In this document: in pieces, positions 52,514 through 60,499 of the stretch
Layout: each line of letters begins with the position of its first letter
Numbering within the stretch: position 1 is the stretch's first letter
Assembly: GCF_002250655.1 (NCBI RefSeq)
Contig: NZ_NOZR01000025.1
Location: 32,102 to 96,101 of the forward strand
Source of the DNA: Mycolicibacterium sphagni
GTDB lineage: Bacteria; Actinomycetota; Actinomycetes; Mycobacteriales; Mycobacteriaceae
Reading direction: 5' to 3'
Length of the DNA: 64,000 nt
The notes under the pieces: generated by a model
Databases searched by the model: none
What the model saw: the letters and a program-made list of their open reading frames with translations, nothing else
What the model was told of the DNA's origin: nothing
Made by a program: the position numbers and the translations under genes

Positions 52514-53104
52514 TCATTCCTTGATCGGGCGTGCGGCCATGGAGTTGACCGCACGGGAGATTCGGTCGGACAGCGATCCGCCGTCGCGAAGCCAGTCGTC
52601 GATCGAGATCCGGACCGACGCCATGGCCAGTGCGCCGATCAGCCGTGGGCGGGGGTCGTCGACGGTCAGGTCGGGCAGCCGGGGGGCGATCGCCTCGGCG
52701 ATGGCCGTCTCGAAGTTCAGGTAGCACAGCAGTGTCCAGGCGCGCAGGCTCAACGAGTCGCGGGTCTGACGCTCGATCTCGGCGATGTTCTGCTCGACGA
52801 GGGCGAAGCCGGGAGTGAGCTCGGAGAATGCTGCCGTCAGCGCCTCGGTGACCGACAGGTCGGGCGGCTGGCGGCGCAGTGCGTCGGTGATCGCGGCGAT
52901 CCAGGTGGCGGTGAAGCCCTCGGCGACGGCGTATTCCTTGGACTCGAAGTACCGGAAGAACGTCGCGCGGGCGACGTCTGCTGCTTGCGCGATCTGGTCG
53001 GCGGTGGTGGCGCTCAGCCCGTTTTGGGTGACCAGCTGGGCTGCCGCGGTGGCGATGCGCTCGCGCGTGCGCTGGCGCTTCCGGACCCGCAGACTTTCAG
53101 ACAC
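52514..53104 (-). CDS. TetR family transcriptional regulator
   Basis: A 196-residue TetR-type repressor. The helix-turn-helix is NGLSATTADQIAQAADVARATFFRYFESKE. It starts GTG at 53104 and is followed after 7 bases by the DUF1214 gene, so it heads that operon. A short repeat, AGAC-AGA-GTCT at 53116-53126, lies just upstream and could be part of its operator, though the arms are only 4 bp. The ligand is unknown. Confidence 0.84.
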   Translation of the reverse strand: MSESLRVRKRQRTRERIATAAAQLVTQNGLSATTADQIAQAADVARATFFRYFESKEYAVAEGFTATWIAAITDALRRQPPDLSVTEALTAAFSELTPGFALVEQNIAEIERQTRDSLSLRAWTLLCYLNFETAIAEAIAPRLPDLTVDDPRPRLIGALAMASVRISIDDWLRDGGSLSDRISRAVNSMAARPIKE

Positions 53105-53206
53105 CGTCGCACTGTAGACAGAGTCTCAATTTATTTTCGCCCAAACCGAGAAACGGGTGGTGATGTGCAGGAAGTGCCCGACGCAACGTCGATCTCGACG
53201 CGTGGA

Positions 53207-53234
53207 TTAATGCACTTCAGTCCACGGTTATAAC
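53207..53234 (+). promoter_or_regulatory. Possible promoter of tmRNA
   Basis: TATAAC (53229-53234) resembles a mycobacterial -10 box and lies about 45 bases before the mature tmRNA 5' end. TTAATG (53207-53212) could serve as a -35 with a 16-base spacer. A transfer-messenger RNA precursor of this length is normal. Assigned by eye only. Confidence 0.3.
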
Positions 53235-53278
53235 TCGCGTACCATGGGGTGTCCGGCCGAACCTCGGCCGGGGTGCGA

Positions 53279-53645
53279 GGGGCTGAAGGGTTTCGACTTC
53301 GCGCATCGAATCAAGGGAAGCGTGCCGGTGCAGGCAAGAGACCACCGTAAGCGTCGTTGCAACCAATTAAGCGCCGATTCCAATCAGCGCGATTACGCTC
53401 TCGCTGCCTAAGCGAAGCTAATCCGTCAGACCGGGAGAGCCCTCGACCCGGACCCTGGCGTCATCTAGAGGGACAAACCCACAAGTTCGGTCGCGGAACA
53501 TGTGGGGACATCAAACAGCGACTGGGATCGTCATCCCGGCGGGTCCGCGAGACCGGGAGATCCAAGTAGAGACATAGTGGACTGCGCACGGAGAAGCCTT
53601 GAGGGAATGCCGTAGGACCCGGGTTCAATTCCCGGCAGCTCCACC
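53279..53645 (+). ncRNA. ssrA: Transfer-messenger RNA (tmRNA)
   Basis: A 367-base tmRNA. The 5' end GGGGCTGAAGGGTTTCGAC and 3' end GGTTCAATTCCCGGCAGCTCC pair as a tRNA-Ala-like acceptor stem, GGGGCT with AGCTCC. The T-arm CCGGGTTCAATTCCCGG is intact, and the terminal ACC is encoded, so only the final A of CCA must be added. The tag frame at 53373-53411 reads ADSNQRDYALAA then stop, one residue different from the ADSHQRDYALAA I recall for M. tuberculosis. It rescues stalled ribosomes with SmpB. A strong terminator follows. Confidence 0.97.
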
Positions 53646-53659
53646 TATTTATGCTGGTC

Positions 53660-53686
53660 AAGGCCCCGAGATTCGGGGCCTTTTCC
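53660..53686 (+). terminator. Rho-independent terminator of tmRNA
   Basis: Arms AAGGCCCCGA (53660-53669) and TCGGGGCCTT (53673-53682) form a perfect 10-bp stem with a 3-base loop and are followed by a T-run. It ends the tmRNA transcript about 15 bases past the 3' end. Confidence 0.88.
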
Positions 53687-53902
53687 ACGTCCACATTTGC
53701 GCTCTGCGCTTGGCGAGGGTTCGACCGCCGGTCGGCGCGAATTCCACGGACAGGTTTGTCGTTTCCGCGTCAGTTCGGGGCTTCGGTGCGTCCACGGGCA
53801 GGCGCCCCCGGGTGAACGCGGCGGCGATGGGTGCTTTCGGCCAGTGTGTATCCGGGCGTGCTGGCGGGCGGTGCGGTCGCAAACAGAGGTGTTGTTGACG
53901 GT

Positions 53903-55396
53903 TTAGCTGCTGTGCCCGCCGCCCTCCTGCAGCTTGGCCATCACCTGCTCGAGGCCAAAGCTGGCGGACTTCTGCCGTTGTGGGAACTCGGCGAACGTCT
54001 GCAGCATCTGGCCGACGTAGGCCTGGGCCGGGACGAGCATGTAGGCATGCGAGAGCAGCCAGTCGTAGTAGGTGTTCGACGTGATCTCGGCCCGCTCATA
54101 GGGGTCGGTCCGCAGGTTGAAGATCAGGGGCACGCGTAGCTCGGTGTAGGGCTCGGCCCAGATCCGCAGCGTGCCTGTGCAGCGCTGCTCAAGGAACACG
54201 AACTTCCAGTTGTCGTAGCGCAGCCCGGTCAGGTCACCGTCGTCGGAGACGTAGAAGAAGTGCTGGCGCGGGCTCTCATCTGTCTCACCGGTGATGTACG
54301 GCAGCTGGTCATGACCGTCGAGATGGACCTTGTAGGTCGTGCCGTTCAGATCTGTTCCAGCGCGGAGCTTCTCGGCGATGTCCGGCACACCCGCCGCAGA
54401 CAGCAACGTGACGAACCAGTCGTTGTGACTGACGATGCCGGTGAGCACCGTGCCGGCCGGGATGTGCGCCGGCCAGCGCACCAGGGCCGGAACGCGATAA
54501 GCGCCTTCCCAGTTCGAGTTCTTCTCGTTGCGGAACGGGGTCATCCCGGCGTCGGGCCAGGAGTTCATGTGCGGGCCGTTGTCGGTGGAGTACATGACGA
54601 TCGTGTCGTCGGCGATGCCGAGATCGTCGAGGGTGTCCAGCAGCGTGCCGACAAGGTCGTCGTGGTCCATCATCGTGTCGTGGTAGATGGACTGCCAGCG
54701 CCCTGAACGGCCGATACTCTCGGGTTTGGGGTGTGTCCTGAAGTGCATGTGTGTGGAGTTGAACCACACGAAGAACGGCGTGTCCGCCTCGTGCTGAGCT
54801 TTGATGAAATCGACTGCAGCGTCGCGGAATTCCTCGTCGACGGTCTCCATCCGCTTCTTGGTCAGCGGACCGGTGTCTTCGATGCGCTGGGTGCCGTCGC
54901 CGTTGGCCCAGGTGTGCAGGACACCGCGGGGGCCGAACTTCTTGCGGAACTCCGGGTTCTTCGGATAGTCCGGTTCTTCGGGCTCTTCTTCGGCGTTGAG
55001 GTGATACAGATTGCCGAAGAATTCGTCGAAGCCGTGCACGGTGGGTAAGTGTTCGTCGCGGTCGCCGAGGTGGTTCTTGCCGAACTGGCCGGTGGCATAG
55101 CCCTGCGCTTTGAGAGCCGTTGCGATCGTCGGGTCGGCTGCCTGCAGTCCGAGGGTGGCACCCGGCAAGCCCACCTTTGTCAGGCCGGTGCGATACGGGT
55201 TCTGTCCGGTGATGAAGGCCGCGCGGCCGGCAGTGCAGCTCTGCTCTCCGTAGTAGTCGGTGAACAGCGCACCTTCTGCCGCGACGCGGTCGATATTTGG
55301 TGTCCGATATCCCATCACGCCGTTGCTGTAACAGCTGAGGTTGGACTGCCCGATGTCGTCGCCCCAGATGATCAGAATGTTCGGCCTGTCACTCAC
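53903..55396 (-). CDS. Type I sulfatase (arylsulfatase family)
   Basis: A 497-residue sulfatase. The formylglycine motif CTAGR is at residues 54-58 (EQSCTAGRAAFITG), which needs a formylglycine-generating enzyme encoded elsewhere. Metal-binding Asp residues are in IIWGDDIGQ near residue 13, and MYSTDNGPHMNSWPD provides the second Asp-Asn pair. It has no signal peptide at the chosen GTG (55396); the upstream frame is low-complexity. It hydrolyses sulfate esters; the substrate is unknown. It sits alone between the tmRNA and a duplicate of the tmRNA 3' end, suggesting it may have arrived by integration. Confidence 0.88.
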   Translation of the reverse strand: MSDRPNILIIWGDDIGQSNLSCYSNGVMGYRTPNIDRVAAEGALFTDYYGEQSCTAGRAAFITGQNPYRTGLTKVGLPGATLGLQAADPTIATALKAQGYATGQFGKNHLGDRDEHLPTVHGFDEFFGNLYHLNAEEEPEEPDYPKNPEFRKKFGPRGVLHTWANGDGTQRIEDTGPLTKKRMETVDEEFRDAAVDFIKAQHEADTPFFVWFNSTHMHFRTHPKPESIGRSGRWQSIYHDTMMDHDDLVGTLLDTLDDLGIADDTIVMYSTDNGPHMNSWPDAGMTPFRNEKNSNWEGAYRVPALVRWPAHIPAGTVLTGIVSHNDWFVTLLSAAGVPDIAEKLRAGTDLNGTTYKVHLDGHDQLPYITGETDESPRQHFFYVSDDGDLTGLRYDNWKFVFLEQRCTGTLRIWAEPYTELRVPLIFNLRTDPYERAEITSNTYYDWLLSHAYMLVPAQAYVGQMLQTFAEFPQRQKSASFGLEQVMAKLQEGGGHSS

Positions 55397-55579
55397 ATCT
55401 GAACCTCTCGCCGCGCGCAGCCTCCCGGTCGGCTGCCTGGGGGCGCGGCCGGCCGCAGCGGTTGCGTCGGACGTCCGTGGCAGCGAGGCTAGCCCCTTTA
55501 TGCGCCCACGGTGTCGACTTCGATCCACAATCTGTGATTCAGCGTGTTCACAGTTGAACGCGCTTTCCGGTTTGAATTG

Positions 55580-55594
55580 CCCGGCAGCTCCACC
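55580..55594 (+). repeat. 15-bp copy of the tmRNA 3' end, possible attachment-site scar
   Basis: CCCGGCAGCTCCACC here is identical to the last 15 bases of the tmRNA (53631-53645), in the same orientation. The preceding bases GGTTTGAATTG also resemble the tmRNA T-loop GGGTTCAATT, allowing an inserted G. tmRNA 3' ends are common integration targets for phages and islands, so these two copies could be old attL and attR around a segment of about 1.9 kb. No integrase is present between them. Confidence 0.45.
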
Positions 55595-55645
55595 GAAGTG
55601 AGGAAGGCCCCCAGAAATGCGGGCGTGTCTTGCAGGTTGGCCCGG

Positions 55646-56431
55646 CTACGCGGTGTCGCAGGCGCGCTCGTAGAGCGTGACGTCGTGTGAGTTGACGATC
55701 AACAGGTCCGGATCTTGGCGCAGGTAGAGCTCGGCGAGGCGGTCATGGTTGGCCCGAACTTGCTTCAAGTTCCACGCAACTGCCGACTCCATGGCCGTGA
55801 GAACGCGAGGCACCCGTGACCGGCCATCGAGGGTGGCCCGGTGATAGAAGGAATCCCCGCAATGCAGGATCCAGCGGTGGCCGGCGTCGACGGCGACGCA
55901 CGCATGACCGCGGGTGTGGCCGGGTAACGAGATGAGAGCGATCCCGGGCGACACGTCGTCGAGTTCCTTGGCTGCGGCGAATCCGCGCCATTTCTCGCCG
56001 CGCGGTTCGTGTTCGACGATGTGGGGTCCGTGCGACCACTGCGGCGCGCGGTAGCGCAGCTTCTCGCGCCGCGACGGCGACCTGATGGCGCCGCGCGCTT
56101 CGGCGGCGGTGACATGGATCTGCGCCGCCGGGAAATCCGACAACCCCCCGATGTGATCGATGTCGAAGTGCGTGATGATGATGTGGCGCACATCGTCTCG
56201 CCGGAAGCCGAGGCGTTCGACGTGATGCACCGCGGTTTCCCGCTGATCGAGGATCGGCCGCACGACGTGGCGGGTGGGGCCAAGACGTTTTGCCGGCTCG
56301 AGACAGTCATTCGAACCGAACCCGGAGTCGACCAGGACGAGACCGTTGGCGGTTTCGACGAGCAGGACGTGGCAAACCATGGGAGCGCTCGGCATGTTCA
56401 TGGTGCCGCAGTTGAGGTGGTGCACCTTCAC
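55646..56431 (-). CDS. MBL-fold metallo-hydrolase
   Basis: A 261-residue metallo-beta-lactamase-fold hydrolase. The zinc motif HxxxDH is ITHFDIDHIGG (His 88, Asp 92, His 93), followed by SLPGHTRGH and ILHCGDSFYH for the remaining ligands. The family hydrolyses lactones, thioesters and similar bonds. GTG at 56431 lies 12 bases after the CMD-family stop. It is the last gene of the TetR-VOC-CMD-MBL operon, so it may open a lactone or thioester made by the others. Confidence 0.85.
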   Translation of the reverse strand: MKVHHLNCGTMNMPSAPMVCHVLLVETANGLVLVDSGFGSNDCLEPAKRLGPTRHVVRPILDQRETAVHHVERLGFRRDDVRHIIITHFDIDHIGGLSDFPAAQIHVTAAEARGAIRSPSRREKLRYRAPQWSHGPHIVEHEPRGEKWRGFAAAKELDDVSPGIALISLPGHTRGHACVAVDAGHRWILHCGDSFYHRATLDGRSRVPRVLTAMESAVAWNLKQVRANHDRLAELYLRQDPDLLIVNSHDVTLYERACDTA

Positions 56432-56443
56432 GATGAAAGTCGC

Positions 56444-56956
56444 TCAGCCATAGGAGGGTTCGCCTTCGGTAGTGACGTCGAATGTGTTGAGGAAGTTGCA
56501 GACCAATTGGTAGAAGCCCACTGTCATGACCAGATCGGCGAGTTGGGTGACCGTGAGCAGTTCGAGGGCCTCGTCGCGGTCGCTACCGCTGAGGGTGTGG
56601 GTGTCCAGGAGCCTATCGGTCCAGGCGAGTATGCCCACCTCGTCGGCGGGCAGGCCGCCCGTGTCACCGCTGGCCGCGGCTGCGATCGCTTCGGCCGACA
56701 GGCCGGCATAGCCGGCGATCATCTCGTGTTGGTGTGTCTCATACGGTGCGGCATAGCGGTATCCGACCCGCAGGATCGCCAGTTCGCGCAGGTGCGGCGG
56801 AAGCGAATTGGCCTGGAACATCGCATCGGCCATCACGAAGAATCCTGGCGCCAGCCCCGGCGAATGCATGACCATTCGGTACACGTTGACGGGTGCGTGC
56901 TGCGCGAGGATGTCCTTGAGATTCTGGGGAAGGGCGTCGATGTCGGGGTAGTCCAC
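56444..56956 (-). CDS. Carboxymuconolactone decarboxylase family protein
   Basis: A 170-residue helical protein of the CMD/AhpD fold. The core LRELAILRVGYRYAAPYETHQHEMIAGYAG aligns with the AhpD active region. The CxxC peroxidatic cysteines are absent (AAPYETHQH instead), so it cannot work as an AhpD peroxidase. It may act as a decarboxylase or lactone-handling enzyme, in keeping with the MBL hydrolase next to it. It starts GTG at 56956, five bases after the VOC stop. Confidence 0.82.
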   Translation of the reverse strand: MDYPDIDALPQNLKDILAQHAPVNVYRMVMHSPGLAPGFFVMADAMFQANSLPPHLRELAILRVGYRYAAPYETHQHEMIAGYAGLSAEAIAAAASGDTGGLPADEVGILAWTDRLLDTHTLSGSDRDEALELLTVTQLADLVMTVGFYQLVCNFLNTFDVTTEGEPSYG

Positions 56957-56961
56957 CGCGC

Positions 56962-57486
56962 TTACTCCCGGCCGCGGATCGGATCGGTGCCATCCCAGGT
57001 GGCAGCGACTTCGCGAATGTATTGGAAGAACTGACCTTTAGGGCCGCTGATATCGGAGATTTCGATGACGGTGCCCTGTGTGGTTTCGGTGTCGAGGTAG
57101 GCGAAGCGGCCCTTTTCGCCACCGATGCTGCCTTCCTGTCCGATGGTGTAGCCGTCGCGCAGCGCCCGATCGAGCAAGCTCTGGTAGTCGCTGGACCAAT
57201 ACGCGATGTGCTGCATGCCTTCTCGTCCGGATTCGAGGAAGTCCTTGTACATCGATGGCGCGTCGTTGCGTGGCTGGATCAGTTCGAGTTGGACGTCGCC
57301 GGAATTGGCCAGCGCCACGCTCATCTGCATGTCTGATTCCACACCGCGGTAGCGGAAGTAGTCAGTCTGGACGCGGTCGACGTAAAACCACGGCCCGACA
57401 CCATGTTTCACCCAGTCGTCCATCGCGGCGTCGATGTCGCGCACGACGTAGCCGATCTGGGCGATGTTGCCGAAGTTCCGGCTCAT
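56962..57486 (-). CDS. VOC (glyoxalase/bleomycin-resistance) family protein
   Basis: A 174-residue vicinal oxygen chelate protein with two beta-alpha-beta modules: NIAQIGYVVRDIDAAMDDWVKHGVGPW, and GMQHIAYWSSDYQSLLDRALRDGY. Candidate metal ligands are His 93-type (MQHIAYW) and Glu in VQLELIQP and VIEISD. Members catalyse isomerisation, epimerisation or ring cleavage, so it could be an isomerase or extradiol-type enzyme. It overlaps the TetR stop by four bases, so the two are co-translated. Confidence 0.82.
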   Translation of the reverse strand: MSRNFGNIAQIGYVVRDIDAAMDDWVKHGVGPWFYVDRVQTDYFRYRGVESDMQMSVALANSGDVQLELIQPRNDAPSMYKDFLESGREGMQHIAYWSSDYQSLLDRALRDGYTIGQEGSIGGEKGRFAYLDTETTQGTVIEISDISGPKGQFFQYIREVAATWDGTDPIRGRE

Positions 57487-58124
57487 GATCGGTCTTCTTC
57501 CTGTTCGGTCCTGAATCGGTGGATGAGGAGGGCTTCGACTTCGCCTCGAGCTGCTTGCAGGTCGACGTCGTCGTCCATAAGTGATTGCAGCGCCACGCCC
57601 CGCAGCACGGCGACGACAGCCGTGGCCAGCCCTTGAGGATGAATCGTCGTGGGCGCCAGGCCGGCGGTCATCGCGAGCGCGATGCGTTTCTCGATCTCTT
57701 CCCGGAACTCTCGGTCGGCGGCGACCATCGTTGCGCGGGTTTCTGAGGCTGGGTGGGCTACCGCGTCGGCCCAGAGCACAAGACGTGCTCGGTTGACCGG
57801 TTGAAGGTCGGCCATCACGTCGAAATAGATGCCGATCAGTGCCCTTAGCTCGACAACGGGGTCGGTGGATTCGCCGCGGTCGAACATCGCGTTGCGGAAC
57901 TGGTGGGTCACGGTCTCGACGAGGCGCTGCATCAACGCGCCTTTGGAGCCGAAGTGATGGGTCGCCAGTCCGCGGCTGTAGCCGGCGCGCTCGCCGACGT
58001 TGGCCAGGGTGACGTTAGCGGGTCCGACCTTGCCGACCATCTCAGCGGCGGCGGCGATGAGTCGGCCTTCAGCTTCGACTCGGCGCACCTCCTGGGTACG
58101 CGGGGCGGAATGGCCTCGGTTCAC
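57483..58124 (-). CDS. TetR family transcriptional regulator
   Basis: A 213-residue TetR-type repressor. The helix-turn-helix is VGPANVTLANVGERAGYSRGLATHHFGSK. The start is GTG at 58124. It leads the operon with VOC, CMD and MBL genes, and nested palindromes lie 25-65 bases upstream, so it is very probably autoregulatory. The inducer is presumably the operon substrate, perhaps a lipophilic lactone or ring compound. Confidence 0.86.
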   Translation of the reverse strand: MNRGHSAPRTQEVRRVEAEGRLIAAAAEMVGKVGPANVTLANVGERAGYSRGLATHHFGSKGALMQRLVETVTHQFRNAMFDRGESTDPVVELRALIGIYFDVMADLQPVNRARLVLWADAVAHPASETRATMVAADREFREEIEKRIALAMTAGLAPTTIHPQGLATAVVAVLRGVALQSLMDDDVDLQAARGEVEALLIHRFRTEQEEDRS

Positions 58125-58149
58125 GTGCGGTCACCTCCGCCTGACGGAG

Positions 58150-58189
58150 AACTAACTTGTCAGCCAACAAGTTATCGGGTCAGTTAGTT
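58150..58189. promoter_or_regulatory. Nested palindromes, operator of the TetR-VOC-CMD-MBL operon
   Basis: An inner perfect inverted repeat TAACTTGT-(6)-ACAAGTTA spans 58153-58174. An outer pair AACTAAC (58150-58156) and GTTAGTT (58183-58189) encloses it. The region is AT-rich compared with the genome and lies just upstream of the TetR start at 58124. Two overlapping binding modes or two dimers could be accommodated. Confidence 0.65.
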
Positions 58190-58218
58190 TCACGTCAAGA
58201 GCGAACGTGTGCGCCGGC

Positions 58219-58473
58219 TTAGCCGTACTTCACGAACAGCGCCAGCGCATCGTCGATCTTCCGCTGGATGAATTCGTTGTCGCGGCCGTGCATTGCCAGT
58301 CCAGCGCTATAGCCCGTCAGCCGAACGACCAGGTCAACGGGATCGCTAACCTCGCGGATCGCGGCCCGAATCCGCGCCTCCCAGGGGCCGTCGAGCGTCA
58401 CACCGTCAAGGCGGTTGCGCACCTCGTCGTAGAGCATGTTCCACGCGCGCTCGCGCTCACTGGGGGCCGTCAC
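58219..58473 (-). CDS. Small protein of unknown function
   Basis: An 84-residue soluble, helical protein starting GTG at 58473 (VTAPSERERAWNMLYDEVRN) and ending DDALALFVKYG. It has no transmembrane segment, Cys or recognisable motif. The GTG overlaps the TGA of a short upstream frame (58470-58562). I do not recognise a family. It lies upstream of the TetR operon on the same strand, with the palindromic operator between them, so it is probably not part of that operon. Confidence 0.5.
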   Translation of the reverse strand: MTAPSERERAWNMLYDEVRNRLDGVTLDGPWEARIRAAIREVSDPVDLVVRLTGYSAGLAMHGRDNEFIQRKIDDALALFVKYG

Positions 58474-58562
58474 CGCACATTCCCGTAGTGGCCGGCCATG
58501 GCCGATTCGGCGAGGCCTAATCCGTGAGAGAAGTTGGCTTCGGCGACATGGAGGGCTGCCAT
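58470..58562 (-). other. Possible 30-residue ORF or gene remnant
   Basis: A short frame from ATG at 58562, MAALHVAEANFSHGLGLAES and ten more residues, ending in TGA that overlaps the GTG of the next gene. Its codons are mostly GC-ending, and the overlap is typical of coupled genes, but no ribosome site is obvious. It may be a leader peptide or the C-terminal remnant of a lost gene. Confidence 0.25.
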
Positions 58563-58733
58563 CGGCCGAGAATAGGGAGCCAGATCCAATCTGTCGCGCG
58601 TAGTCGCCCACTCTAAATTTGGTGCGATATTCGGACGCCGACGGCAACCCTGGCCGCTCGCCGGGTAGGGAACGGCCGCGAGTGATTCCCGGCACAAAAG
58701 TTTGCCCCTCTTGGATGCGGGGTAAATCGACGC

Positions 58734-59687
58734 ATGTTCTCTCGTCCCGTACGTGGCTTTGGCGTGGCCGACGCGCGGTCGGTGGGGCGTCGGGCCGGAG
58801 TTGTCGTTGTGGCACTGTTCTCGGCGGGAGTCCCGCTCGTCGTCGCACCCGCGCTACCCGTGGCGTCGGCCACCGACTGCGCCGACGCCGAGGTCATCTT
58901 CGCGCGCGGCACCGATGAGCCGGCCGGCATGGGCCGCGTCGGCGATGCCCTCGTCGACGCGCTGCGCAAGCAGACCGACGGCTTGAACGTCAGCTCCTAC
59001 GCCGTGAACTACAAGGCCGGCAAGCTGCAGCTACACGGCGGTGACGGCGCCAATGACGTGATCAACCACATCAAATCGACTGTCTCCTCCTGCCCCGATA
59101 CCAAAATCATCTTGGGCGGCTACTCGCAGGGCGCGAGTGTGATCGACATCGTGGCCGGCGTGCCCATGGGTGGCATCACCTGGGGCAGTTCGCTACCCCC
59201 CGAGTACGCGAAGAACATCGCGGCGGTCGCTACCTTCGGCGACGTAGCGGACCGTACCGGTGGGTCCCTGCCGGCCCAGAGCACGTTGCTCGGCTCCAAG
59301 GCCATCGACTTCTGCAATCCCGCCGACCCGATCTGTCATGCGGGTCCGGGCAACGAATGGAGTGGACACACCGAGGGCTACGTCCCCTTCTATACCGACC
59401 AAGCAGCTGCCTTCGCTGCGGCGAAGCTGCTCGCTGGCTACAGCCAGCACATGCCCGACTATGGACCACCGCCCGGCTATGACTCGGCTGCAACGGGCTA
59501 TGGACCGGCGACGTCGAACTTCGATCCGACATCCTCGGTGCACGGTCCGTCGCCGGGGTACGGGCCGGAATTGCCGGGGCCGAGTCCGGGCCCGTCGACG
59601 ACGGGGACGGGGTCTGACTCGACATCCCCCGGATACGCACCCGCCTCGACGTCCTCCGGATATCCCTTGGCCGCGGAGGTCCACTGA
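58734..59687 (+). CDS. Secreted cutinase family esterase with repetitive C-terminal tail
   Basis: A 317-residue secreted serine esterase of the cutinase-like (Culp) family. The signal peptide is about residues 20-46 and is cleaved near ASA-TDCADAEV. The nucleophile is Ser 131 in GGYSQGAS; likely Asp 198 (NPADPIC) and His 212 (SGHTEG) complete the triad. Cys 49-120 and Cys 194-201 form the family disulfides. After residue 235 the chain becomes a low-complexity tail of Pro, Gly, Tyr and Ser units (YGPPPGYDSAATGYGPATSN, then PSPGYGPELPGPSPG), unusual for cutinases. It probably hydrolyses lipid esters in the envelope or outside. Confidence 0.9.
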   Translation: MFSRPVRGFGVADARSVGRRAGVVVVALFSAGVPLVVAPALPVASATDCADAEVIFARGTDEPAGMGRVGDALVDALRKQTDGLNVSSYAVNYKAGKLQLHGGDGANDVINHIKSTVSSCPDTKIILGGYSQGASVIDIVAGVPMGGITWGSSLPPEYAKNIAAVATFGDVADRTGGSLPAQSTLLGSKAIDFCNPADPICHAGPGNEWSGHTEGYVPFYTDQAAAFAAAKLLAGYSQHMPDYGPPPGYDSAATGYGPATSNFDPTSSVHGPSPGYGPELPGPSPGPSTTGTGSDSTSPGYAPASTSSGYPLAAEVH

Positions 59688-59779
59688 GCTGGGGCGGAGG
59701 TCCGCGTTCCCCAAGCTGACTATCAGACTCCTCACATTCGGCGGTTTTAAGCTGCTGCCCAAAAAGTTCAGGGGGAACT

Positions 59780-59947
59780 ATGACCACCGAACAGATCAAA
59801 CGACAATGGCACAACGTCAGGCGTCGATTTCGGTACGCCGCTCGCCACAGCGAAGGCGTCCTTCATCCCGCGGTCAAGATTGCCCTCTTCGTGGCGATAT
59901 TCGCCGTCGCCGCAGCCCTGGCTGTGTACACCCTGACAATCAGATAA
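59780..59947 (+). CDS. Small single-pass membrane protein
   Basis: A 55-residue protein starting MTTEQIKRQWHNVRRRFRYA, with a GGGGG-containing ribosome site upstream. The N-terminal half is strongly basic, and the C-terminal half is one transmembrane helix (VKIALFVAIFAVAAALAVYT). It is too short for ordinary ORF thresholds. It lies 92 bases after the cutinase on the same strand. No function is known. Confidence 0.6.
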   Translation: MTTEQIKRQWHNVRRRFRYAARHSEGVLHPAVKIALFVAIFAVAAALAVYTLTIR

Positions 59948-60009
59948 TCGTCGGCAACAATTCTGCCGCCGTAATCGATTGCAGCGGTGCGACATTCACC
60001 GGCCGCTGA

Positions 60010-60300
60010 TCACGGCAACGTGCGGCTCAAACTCCGTCGAACCTGCAACGCCGCGCCGCTAAGGGAACTGCCGGACCGCTGCGGGAGCGCGAGTCTGCGA
60101 GTGACTGTTCCGATGGCACCCGGGCCGATCCGCCGTCGCGTGACTGCTGCCGCCACGAACCCGGTGACGACGCCCAGCACGAAGTATCGGCCGAAACGCC
60201 GCTTGTTCCGCTCCCGCAGGGTGGCCGTGATGTAGCCGCACAGTGCGGCGGTAGCAGCGACCGCGATGAGCAGAAGACTCAGCGCTCCGACCGCGTCCAT
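60010..60300 (-). CDS. Small membrane protein of unknown function
   Basis: A 96-residue protein with two N-terminal hydrophobic helices (VGALSLLLIAVAATAALCGY and RYFVLGVVTGFVAAAV) and a basic C-terminal tail (LALPQRSGSSLSGAALQVRR). No family is recognised. It is convergent with the small membrane gene at 59780 and divergent from the radical SAM gene. Confidence 0.55.
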   Translation of the reverse strand: MDAVGALSLLLIAVAATAALCGYITATLRERNKRRFGRYFVLGVVTGFVAAAVTRRRIGPGAIGTVTRRLALPQRSGSSLSGAALQVRRSLSRTLP

Positions 60301-60499
60301 GGTGAAACCTCCAAACGTCTCTGTGTTCGATCACATCACCGTCGCCGCCAATCCGGCAGGGGCCGCCAAAGGTCGTGACCGAACCGAGGACGCAGCGTTA
60401 CCGTCATCTCAGTAGGAACTCGGACCGAGTCCCGGCGGTGACTATTTGCGAACGACTCGTTCGGCCAGGTCGTGTTGGCTAGGCTCGGCACGGCAAGCA

